A stretch of DNA of 64,000 bases from an uncultured Rubripirellula sp. (GTDB lineage Bacteria > Planctomycetota > Planctomycetia > Pirellulales > Pirellulaceae). The notes under the pieces are model-generated. The model searched no databases. It worked only from the letters and a program-made list of their open reading frames with translations, and had not been told where the DNA came from. Both the position numbers and the translations under genes were made by a program. Location of the stretch: assembly GCA_938075415.1 (NCBI GenBank), contig CALJHC010000009.1, positions 1 to 64,000 on the forward strand. The letters are read 5' to 3'. Shown here piece by piece: positions 17,745 to 25,334 of the stretch. Each line of letters starts with the position of its first letter. Position 1 is the stretch's first letter.

Positions 17745-17798
17745 TGATCTGAAAATTGAAAGTTGAAAAGAACAATCCAAATTTCAATTTTCAGATCA
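17745..17798. repeat. Perfect 17-bp inverted repeat
   Basis: TGATCTGAAAATTGAAA (17745-17761) is exactly complementary to 17782-17798, with a 20-base spacer. A smaller hairpin (GATCC/GGATC at about 17719-17735) lies beside it. It sits between the RNase HII-like gene and the decarboxylase gene, both minus strand. No T-run follows on the minus strand. Confidence 0.9.
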
Positions 17799-17923
17799 TT
17801 TACTAGTGGGCCACGATCACCACGAATTGGTAAAACCGTGAACTGGCAGGACTCCATTGGAATGCAGGGTTCATTTGTTCGATACTCCTGCAAATCTGAA
17901 ATTACTTGATTGCCAAAAACTAC

Positions 17924-18964
17924 CTAGCAATTTCGAATCAAATTAGCATCATCGATGTTTTCTTTCATTCGAATCGGAGCAATCTGATTTAGAAAACGTG
18001 AAGCATCAACCGGATAGCCGGCGGTTGGCCTGATTTTTTCATCAGAACGTGAAGAAAAATAGTCATTCAATCTTTCCATCATTCGCTCGCGTAAATACTT
18101 GGCAAAGATCGAAGAATAGGCGACAGGTGGGAATCGATCTCCCTTGACTGTGAATCGAACGTTTAATTGTCGACCGTGGTCTTCAAACTGATAGCAGCTT
18201 TCTTGTTTTGTCTCTGACACCACACGGACAAGGGAATTTTCAAAACGATGCTGCAAGGGGCCAGCGTAGAACTTTCTTCCTCCGTGACGGTCGCAAAAGA
18301 CCGCAACCTTTTCTTGGTCTTTTATGGATTCATTCAGGTTTGCAATCAGGTTGATGGTGTACCTCGAGAGTAAGTCAGATTTATTGAAACCTCCTGAGCA
18401 AATCTGATTAAAACGACGTGCGGTGATCATCCGCATTTTTACATCCACCAAGGTCAATCCGTTTTTGGACCAATACTGCTGTAACGCGGTTTCAATTTCC
18501 GCGTTTACCGAATCCGTTGACGATCCATCGCCGGAATGGTTCGCGGCGGTGTGAGTTGTTGGTGGTGGAAAAGTCGGAGGGGTTATCCGCGAGGCGGTGG
18601 AATCTGCCCATGGAGTTAGCCATGGGGTTGTTTTGATGTCCGATACATCATCTGGGGAAACGGATTCAATCAATTTTGAAAGGTCTTGTCGACTTAAGCC
18701 ACACCATCGAAGACCGGCGCCCACTAAACATTCAAGTGATTCGACACCGCTTGAGGAACGGTAGATCTTTTTGGAATCGTCAATCTGATAGTTTTTTCCA
18801 TGGACTGATATTGGATTTCTCAATGGGGCAAATTGTTTGTCTAAATCGGTTTGGCTCGTAGAATCACCGGGAACACGCCACAGCGTTGCGGCAATGATCA
18901 AGGGGCCTAATTTGGGGCCGTACCCGGCTTCGTCTGTCGCAATCAAATACAAAACATGCCTCAA
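17924..18964 (-). CDS. Divergent ribonuclease HII-like protein
   Basis: A 346-residue protein whose landmarks match RNase HII in order: IATDEAGYGPKLGPLIIAA at 8-26 (acidic pair D11/E12; HII has DEAGRGP), DSKK 63-66, a central Asp225 in VAVFCDRHGG, and KGDRFPPVAYSSIFAK at 274-289 (HII has a FPPVAAASIVAK-like stretch). RNase HII removes ribonucleotides from DNA and RNA primers. The usual length is 200-230; here an extra segment (about 100-170, Pro/Thr/Ser-rich) sits in the middle, and tyrosine replaces the substrate-contacting arginine of GRG. The start is TTG at 18964. I am fairly sure of the fold, less of the activity. Confidence 0.65.
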   Translation of the reverse strand: MRHVLYLIATDEAGYGPKLGPLIIAATLWRVPGDSTSQTDLDKQFAPLRNPISVHGKNYQIDDSKKIYRSSSGVESLECLVGAGLRWCGLSRQDLSKLIESVSPDDVSDIKTTPWLTPWADSTASRITPPTFPPPTTHTAANHSGDGSSTDSVNAEIETALQQYWSKNGLTLVDVKMRMITARRFNQICSGGFNKSDLLSRYTINLIANLNESIKDQEKVAVFCDRHGGRKFYAGPLQHRFENSLVRVVSETKQESCYQFEDHGRQLNVRFTVKGDRFPPVAYSSIFAKYLRERMMERLNDYFSSRSDEKIRPTAGYPVDASRFLNQIAPIRMKENIDDANLIRNC

Positions 18965-19908
18965 TTGTGCTATGAATTACGGGTTTGAGAGACGGCCTCC
19001 CGTGAAATAAAAATCACTAAAGCTTAGTTCATTTTGCACCGAAGAATCAGTGCTCTCCGCTGGCTTTCTCTTCGTAAGACGAATCATGCTGGGAGGTCTT
19101 AACGACTTCACCAACCGAAACCGACCTGGGCCTGATTGATCCTGGTCGGGTTGGGACCGGTCCTCTGATATCAGTCTCCAAGTCTTATGAAGCACTGAGT
19201 CCACTAAACTAGTGATCAGGTAACCTTCAGGGCGATCAGTCAGTACCGAAAGATTTGACAGAGGATAGTTTTGAGGCGGAAAAGTTCCAATGAATAGTGG
19301 GTTGCTTCGGTATGTTAGGATTGGAGGTTTGTAGTCGGTTTGCCAGACGGGGCCATAACAAAGCCCAGTGAGTGTTATGAAGCCGACAAGTCAGGATTGG
19401 GATTGCACCGGAAGTCATTTCAAGTTTTTGGGTTTAGCCTTTATCATTCCTTCCATTTCAATTGGTTCAATGCTGTCTCCAATCACCGCGTAAACACTTT
19501 TACTAGAATTTCATTGGACGTTTCGTCGTTGTTTCAAGCGGCCTATGGGACGCGAGATGACTCCATCGGCTTTGCAAATTCGATTCAATGAGGTTTCTCA
19601 ATATGCGTTTGTAGCAGACTGAACGGCAGGTCTTGGCGAGATGCTACGATCGGATTCATTGCCGTCACGCTGACTGACACCGCTGAAGTTGAACAATGGC
19701 GAAATTCTCGCCCCAGAATAAAAAGCAGGAAATCACAATGCTGAGTTTGACGCCTGCTTTGCTAGTATCAGTACAACAGCAGTGACACACCTGATACCGT
19801 CGGAAACAAGTCAGCAAAATAACGCAATTTGGCGACTGAAAATGCACCTCGCGGCATTTCTGGTACCACGGCCCGCAGCGTCCAGAATACGTCGAGTAGA
19901 TCCCCATC
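18965..19908. other. Large divergent intergenic region
   Basis: These 944 bases lie between the RNase HII-like gene and the debranching enzyme gene. Short frames on both strands have no recognisable features. It must hold the promoters of both flanking genes, but no clear consensus or terminator is visible. Confidence 0.45.
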
Positions 19909-21972
19909 ATGATCACCATCAACAACGGCGACCCTTTCCCGCTCGGAGCGACACTCACGAAAGATGGGGTCAACTTTTGCGTGTACTCAAAACACTGCAC
20001 GAAAATGCAGTTGCTACTTTTCGACCAAGCAAGCGACGGGTCTCCGTCGCAGGTGTTGACGTTGCACCGTCGCCACAACCGCACGTTCCACTATTGGCAT
20101 ATTTTCGTGCCGGGACTGACCGCCGGTCAGCATTACGCCTTCCGAGCCGATGGACCGTTCTCTGAGATCGACGGGTTGTGTTTTAACGCTGATGCCATCC
20201 TGCTCGACCCCTACGGAAAAGCTGTAGCTGTTCCAGAGACCTATCGTCGACAGCCTCCTTGCGATTCGTCCGCTGCAATCAAGGGCGCGATGAAAAGCGT
20301 GGTCGCGGATCTCTCAGCTTATGATTGGGGTGATGACAGGCCGCTGAGACGACCATTCAGCGAGACGATTATTTATGAAATGCATGTTCGTGGGTTTACC
20401 CAGCATGCAAGTTCGCTAGTTAGCGATCAACATCGCGGCACGTATCAGGGTGTTGTTGAAAAGATACCTTACTTACAACAACTCGGGGTGACAGCGGTTG
20501 AGTTGTTGCCAGTTTTTCAATTTGATGCCCAAGATGCTCCTGGCAAGCTCAACAACTATTGGGGCTACAACCCTGTTTCTTTTTTCTCGCCGCACGCAGC
20601 ATACGCTTCGAGTCATTGCCCACTCAAAGCGTTAGATGATTTCCGTGACATGGTGAAAGCACTTCATCTCGCAGGAATCGAAGTGATTCTGGATGTGGTT
20701 TACAACCATACGGCCGAGGGCGGATCCGGCGGCCCAACCTTTTGCTTCAAGGGATTCCAGAACGATGCTTATTACATATTGACGCGTGACGCAGCGGGTC
20801 AAAATGAAAAAACGTATGCCAATTACAGCGGATGTGGTAATACACTCAATGCGAATCATGCGATCGTTCGGCGACTGATTCTCGACAGTTTGCGTTACTG
20901 GGTTCAAGAAATGCACGTTGATGGGTTTCGATTTGATCTCGCATCCATTCTCTCTCGAGACATTAACGGCGAACCACAAACCAATCCACCGATTCTATGG
21001 GATATCGAAACAGACCCCGTTCTATCCGGCACAAAATTGATTGCGGAAGCATGGGATGCCGCCGGGCTGTATCAGGTGGGCGATTTTTTTGGCGAACGTT
21101 GGAAAGAATGGAACGGGCGTTTTCGCGACGATGTGCGATCCTTTGTGAAGGGTGATCAAGGGTTTGCGGGATGCCTTGCACAGCGTTTCTTAGCCAGTCC
21201 AGATATCTTTGGTCACCGCAATCGCGAACCAGAACAGAGTGTCAACTTTATCACTTCTCATGATGGTTTCACGCTCAATGATCTTGTCTCCTACAACGAA
21301 AAGCATAACTTGGCCAACGGGGAAGGAAACCGTGATGGCCACAATGAGAATCTCAGTTGGAATTGTGGTGTTGAAGGTCCGACAAACGACGCCAAAATTG
21401 AAAGTCTGCGACTTCAACAAATTAGAAATCTGATAACCATTAACCTGCTCTCGTTCGGTGTTCCCATGCTCGTCATGGGGGATGAGGTTCGGCGAACGCA
21501 GCACGGCAACAACAATGCATACTGTCAGGACAGCGAACTCAGTTGGCTCGACTGGGATCTGATGCAAGAGAACTCTGGGCTTTTTCGCTTCGTGCAGAAA
21601 CTGATTCAATTTCGTCGTGATTTACCGAGCAGGAATAACCCACATCTCACTCTTCCGGAGATTCTGGCGCCAGCCCCAATTAAGTGGCACGGTGTCGATT
21701 TGGGCAAACCTGATTGGAGCGAGCACTCCCACTGCGTGGCACTAACCATCGAGTCGGAGCAGACGTGGTATCACCTCATCTTCAATGCTTACTGGAAGCC
21801 GGTTGAATTTCAAATTCCGGACGTTCCGAACGATTTCAATCAGTGGCACCGAATCATTGATACCTCATTTGATGCGCCAGATGATATACGGTTGGAGGGC
21901 GTTGAGTTTGCAAAATCCTCCTACCTCGCCAAGTCGCGATCAACCATCTTATTGACGGCCAAGGCGTGCTGA
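19909..21972 (+). CDS. glgX: Glycogen debranching enzyme GlgX (isoamylase-type)
   Basis: A 687-residue GH13 enzyme that hydrolyses alpha-1,6 branch points of glycogen. An N-terminal CBM48-like domain (about 1-130) begins with GDPFPLGATLTKDGVNFCVY. The catalytic barrel shows region I DVVYNHTAEG, region II DGFRFDLAS with nucleophile Asp343, region III IAEAWDAAG with acid/base Glu380 and region IV TSHDGFTLND with Asp452. A C-terminal beta domain follows. Length and motifs are normal. The start is ATG at 19909, with no strong Shine-Dalgarno. No other glycogen gene is adjacent, though two phosphohexomutases lie 18-20 kb away. Confidence 0.93.
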   Translation: MITINNGDPFPLGATLTKDGVNFCVYSKHCTKMQLLLFDQASDGSPSQVLTLHRRHNRTFHYWHIFVPGLTAGQHYAFRADGPFSEIDGLCFNADAILLDPYGKAVAVPETYRRQPPCDSSAAIKGAMKSVVADLSAYDWGDDRPLRRPFSETIIYEMHVRGFTQHASSLVSDQHRGTYQGVVEKIPYLQQLGVTAVELLPVFQFDAQDAPGKLNNYWGYNPVSFFSPHAAYASSHCPLKALDDFRDMVKALHLAGIEVILDVVYNHTAEGGSGGPTFCFKGFQNDAYYILTRDAAGQNEKTYANYSGCGNTLNANHAIVRRLILDSLRYWVQEMHVDGFRFDLASILSRDINGEPQTNPPILWDIETDPVLSGTKLIAEAWDAAGLYQVGDFFGERWKEWNGRFRDDVRSFVKGDQGFAGCLAQRFLASPDIFGHRNREPEQSVNFITSHDGFTLNDLVSYNEKHNLANGEGNRDGHNENLSWNCGVEGPTNDAKIESLRLQQIRNLITINLLSFGVPMLVMGDEVRRTQHGNNNAYCQDSELSWLDWDLMQENSGLFRFVQKLIQFRRDLPSRNNPHLTLPEILAPAPIKWHGVDLGKPDWSEHSHCVALTIESEQTWYHLIFNAYWKPVEFQIPDVPNDFNQWHRIIDTSFDAPDDIRLEGVEFAKSSYLAKSRSTILLTAKAC

Positions 21973-22034
21973 GATTCTCGCTGCCCCGAAGGGCGAATGT
22001 GGGGGTGATTGATCAGGAATGCGACTGCTAAAAA

Positions 22035-22544
22035 CTAGAGAGATTCTGGCTGCATCGTTCCATATGTCCATTGAATGATCGACGGCGGGTTCAATGACAT
22101 TTGACCGACCCCTCGTTTGGCAAATTCACCGTCAACCTTGTAGGTCCATCCTTCACGTAGGCCAGTCTCACGATTACCGATTCGATTTACAAACGCCGTT
22201 GCACCGGATCCATTAATCACGGCACCGAGCGCCGTTACCTGTCTCATCAATTCTTCAACCGTTTGACCTTCCTTCACGTCATCTACCATGAAGGCGGCGG
22301 AGTTTTCGTTAGATTCAACCACGATGAGAACCTGATGCTCTTGTGGTTCGGGCCAGATGCCGTCTGCACCTTGGGTGACGGATCGCCAAAGGTCGTCTTC
22401 GAGAATTGACTCTGCTTGTCCCTCCTCACTTTGTTCTTGGTCAAGCGAAGCGCTCAGCTGATTGTCATCGACGCGGTTCGTTTCACACCCCGAAATCCCA
22501 AGCAGGATTACGGCAATGAAAAAAGCGACAGTCTTGGTTCGCAT
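22035..22544 (-). CDS. DUF4430-domain lipoprotein
   Basis: A 169-residue lipoprotein: signal peptide with lipobox LGISGC (Cys20), an acidic linker, then a domain (about 65-165) resembling DUF4430, with EGQTVEELMRQVTAL, INGSGATAFVNRIG, GWTYKVDGEFAKRGVG and a closing IQWTYG. DUF4430 is related to the C-terminal cobalamin-binding domain of transcobalamin and is often surface-anchored; ligand binding here is not shown. ATG at 22544 is preferred over the upstream TTG at 22559. It converges with glgX, 62 bases apart. Confidence 0.65.
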   Translation of the reverse strand: MRTKTVAFFIAVILLGISGCETNRVDDNQLSASLDQEQSEEGQAESILEDDLWRSVTQGADGIWPEPQEHQVLIVVESNENSAAFMVDDVKEGQTVEELMRQVTALGAVINGSGATAFVNRIGNRETGLREGWTYKVDGEFAKRGVGQMSLNPPSIIQWTYGTMQPESL

Positions 22545-22659
22545 TGCGGGTCTAACCAATTCAAGAAGAATCGAGTTGAACAGAGTGTTGTAGGCGTTTC
22601 AGATCAAACACCTTTACACCGATTATCGGTCGGTTGGAGATGAGCCATGAACAAGAAAA

Positions 22660-22692
22660 ACCGTCGCTCGCTGGATTGCATCGAGCAACGGT
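22660..22692 (-). terminator. Intrinsic terminator after the acidic hypothetical gene
   Basis: Stem CCGTCGCTCG (22661-22670) with CGAGCAACGG (22682-22691), one mismatched or wobble position, is followed on the minus strand by five T (22656-22660). It is 22 bases beyond the stop at 22714. Confidence 0.8.
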
Positions 22693-22713
22693 GATGACGT
22701 TCAGGAGTTTCCG

Positions 22714-23694
22714 TTATCGCATCATGATACTGACCGCATCAAGGTACTTCTGAACGGTCTCTGATGTGGTGTCCGCCCAGCTGGCCGTCTTGTGTCGCAA
22801 AACGGCTAGTTTCAGAGATTCAATTGCATCGGATAAATCATCCGGCAGCTCTGGAAGACCGGCGAAGGGTTGCACAGTCGATGATTCATCAGCAGTTGGT
22901 TGATCAAAAGTTGATGCGGCCGTTGCCTCGGAACTTCCTCCGACGGCGGTGAGTTCATCTTCGTCGCCAAAATCGGGACGTTCCGGAGCCGGGCCAGATG
23001 CTGCGCCGGGTTCGTCACCATACTCTCTTGTACGCCCACCACCTTGGGCTGGCAGCACAACATCTTCGTCTGTGTCGACGACCACGATCTCGCCCGATAG
23101 CGGTCGGTCTGACTCCACTGCTCCCAGTGCTTGCCAACGCTGGTCCCGCATTTGCGAAACACTCCAACTTTCTTTGGACGCACCCTCCAACCACAGCGGA
23201 GCATCGTCCCAATCAAGTGCTGCCAAAAAATGGCTCCAGTAAAGTCCATCATACGTTTCGTAGCTTGAGACGAATCGATCATGCACACGTCTGAGGCGAC
23301 CCACATGCGGCGCCGTGACGCCGCCAACCCGGTTGGCCCATGCCTCGTCAGAGTACTGCTGCGATTTTGCACCCGATTCAATCAAAGCGTCCCGCCAATC
23401 GCTGACAATTCGACCCTTTTCCCAGTTCGTGGTGCTGATCAGTCGATTCCAAAGTCCGATGTATGGCAGAGCGATTTCTGCAATTTCAGGATCCTCATCC
23501 AAATGCGTCCCTCCATCGCTCATGGAAATATTATCCACTGCGTTTTCCCAATCTTGCTGAGAAGTATCTGGACCAGATTGGTCCGCACTTTGGACAGATT
23601 CCGCGCCATCAAGAGAGGATTCGTCTGGGTTCGACTCCTCCGTGGCTGAATCCTCGGTATCGAACGGTGGTTGATAAGAATCTTCAGGTGTCAT
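22714..23694 (-). CDS. Hypothetical acidic protein with disordered arms
   Basis: A 326-residue protein I cannot assign. The first 55 residues are Ser/Asp/Glu-rich and look disordered. A folded core (about 72-185) is rich in Trp and Tyr: LWNRLISTTNWEKGRIVSDW, the repeated YDGLYWSHFLAALDWDDAPL, and WSVSQMRDQRWQALG. A second acidic low-complexity stretch (about 190-275) leads to a C-terminal helix. There is no signal peptide or membrane segment, so it is probably cytoplasmic. The even coding pattern, good ATG at 23694 and terminator support a real gene. Confidence 0.7.
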   Translation of the reverse strand: MTPEDSYQPPFDTEDSATEESNPDESSLDGAESVQSADQSGPDTSQQDWENAVDNISMSDGGTHLDEDPEIAEIALPYIGLWNRLISTTNWEKGRIVSDWRDALIESGAKSQQYSDEAWANRVGGVTAPHVGRLRRVHDRFVSSYETYDGLYWSHFLAALDWDDAPLWLEGASKESWSVSQMRDQRWQALGAVESDRPLSGEIVVVDTDEDVVLPAQGGGRTREYGDEPGAASGPAPERPDFGDEDELTAVGGSSEATAASTFDQPTADESSTVQPFAGLPELPDDLSDAIESLKLAVLRHKTASWADTTSETVQKYLDAVSIMMR

Positions 23695-24023
23695 GTGCGT
23701 TCATCATTGGAATTGGACGTAAAAAGGACTCCCCTACGCTAACCAATGCAAGATAGTTTGGTGAGGCGTCCAAGCCTGTTTTCCCATTCCTTCCCAGTTT
23801 TACCGGGTGGATCGAAACACCTGGTGAAGCTGTAGCGTGTGGAAAACCTGTCGGAATTCCGCAGTCTACTTGAACCCATCGTCTTGCCTATCAAAATTGG
23901 CGAATCGCCTTCGTTAAATTGACCGTTCATCTTGGTCTACTTTAGGTGTTTCCTTCTCATCGATGTGGACTCAAACCGACCATCGAACGACCCATTACCA
24001 CCCCCCCTTTAGCGGAAACCACC

Positions 24024-24899
24024 ATGCCTAATGATCCATTGCAAATTTCTAATCCTCTCAAAGACCGGATTCCGATGAACCTTCAATCTGATGCCTTCCA
24101 GCATGTCTTCCCCAAGTTTGTGGCCAACCTCATCATCTGTTTGATGTTGTCGTCCTCGGTATTTGCCGAACAAGCCAAACCCAATCTGAAAGTCGGTGAA
24201 AAGCTCGTGAGCACAACCACGAATGCTGCAGTAACGGAAACGGTCAAAACTGAGCGTGTCCTGCGCCATGCCGTCTTTTTCTCGTTCAAAGAATCATCCA
24301 CTGCCAAAGAGGTTCAAGATGTTGTGGATGCTTTTGCCAAGCTACCCGGAGAAATCGAAGCGATCATCGATTTTCAGGCAGGTACGAATAATAGTCCTGA
24401 GGGCTTGGATGATGGTTTTACCCACTGCTTCCTTCTTACCTTCAAGGACGAAGCTGGACGAGCCGCCTACCTGCCGCACCCTGCCCACACTGGAGATTTT
24501 GCGAAAACGCTGCGTCCGCATCTCAACGACGTGTTCGTTATCGATTACTGGGGGCACGAGGACTCAACAGATGCTAATCGTGAGCTGAAGCACGCGGTCT
24601 TTTTCAAATTTAAAGATGACGCGGCGGCCGAAGCAGTCAAGCGAGTCGAGGATGCATTCGCAGCACTTCCTGGCAAGATCGATACGATCACTTCATTTGA
24701 ATGGGGGCGGAACAATAGCCCCGAAAAACATGACGATGGTTTCACGCATTGCTTCATGGTGACCTTCGATTCCGACGCGGGCAGAAAACAATACCTTCCG
24801 CATCCCGACCATCTTGGATTCGTTGAGGTTCTCAAGCCAGTCTTGGACAAAGTCAGGGTGTTGGATTTTTGGTCGGACGGATACAAAGCGAAGAAGTGA
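24024..24899 (+). CDS. Exported protein with two tandem Dabb (stress-responsive A/B barrel) domains
   Basis: Two Dabb domains in tandem follow a signal peptide ending SVFA|EQ. Domain 1 (LRHAVFFSFKES) and domain 2 (LKHAVFFKFKDD) share PG.I, NNSPE, DDGFTHCF, YLPHP and an end in a Y/FW motif, so the second arose by internal duplication. Single Dabb proteins usually dimerise into an alpha-beta barrel; a tandem copy could form it within one chain. I give ATG 24024; ATG 24075 starts just before the signal peptide and is equally good, and the frame is open to 23946. A strong terminator follows. Function unknown. Confidence 0.78.
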   Translation: MPNDPLQISNPLKDRIPMNLQSDAFQHVFPKFVANLIICLMLSSSVFAEQAKPNLKVGEKLVSTTTNAAVTETVKTERVLRHAVFFSFKESSTAKEVQDVVDAFAKLPGEIEAIIDFQAGTNNSPEGLDDGFTHCFLLTFKDEAGRAAYLPHPAHTGDFAKTLRPHLNDVFVIDYWGHEDSTDANRELKHAVFFKFKDDAAAEAVKRVEDAFAALPGKIDTITSFEWGRNNSPEKHDDGFTHCFMVTFDSDAGRKQYLPHPDHLGFVEVLKPVLDKVRVLDFWSDGYKAKK

Positions 24900-24931
24900 T
24901 TCTCACGTACCCGAGGGGTTCCGTTAACAAG

Positions 24932-24961
24932 GGTCGATGCATTGTCACATCGGCCTTTTTT
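24932..24961 (+). terminator. Intrinsic terminator after the Dabb gene
   Basis: GGTCGATG (24932-24939) pairs with CATCGGCC (24948-24955), one G-U pair, with an 8-base loop, followed by six T. It lies 33 bases past the stop. Confidence 0.88.
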
Positions 24962-25236
24962 CTTGCAGACACCTTGAAGCCGTTCGATTTAGCCCTGAAT
25001 CTGGCGGATTCCATCTCGATCTTTTCGCAGCACTTTCTTGAAGTCGAGTGCTCAGTGCATTCGACTGGCGGAAAGGTCGTTGCTGATACCGCTAGGATGA
25101 CGGAATGCCCCGCTTGACTTCACAACGAGTCCACGCGGAACCCGAGCTAGTCATAAATTGAATGATGGCTTTGAGAGATTTCTGGAACCGGGCTGATCGC
25201 TGGACCTAGTCATCGTTTGTTAGGTTACAAGGGTAC

Positions 25237-25269
25237 AAAAAACGCCGACAGGAAGGGATCCTGCCGGCG
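25237..25269 (-). terminator. Intrinsic terminator after pnp
   Basis: CGCCGACAGG (25243-25252) and CCTGCCGGCG (25260-25269) form a 10-bp stem with one wobble and a 7-base loop, followed on the minus strand by six T. It faces the Dabb terminator about 275 bases away. Confidence 0.92.
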
Positions 25270-25334
25270 ATCAATTTGCCCTCGCAATGATAACGAATCG
25301 TTACCTACGACGAATTCATTCTCAGTGACTGATC

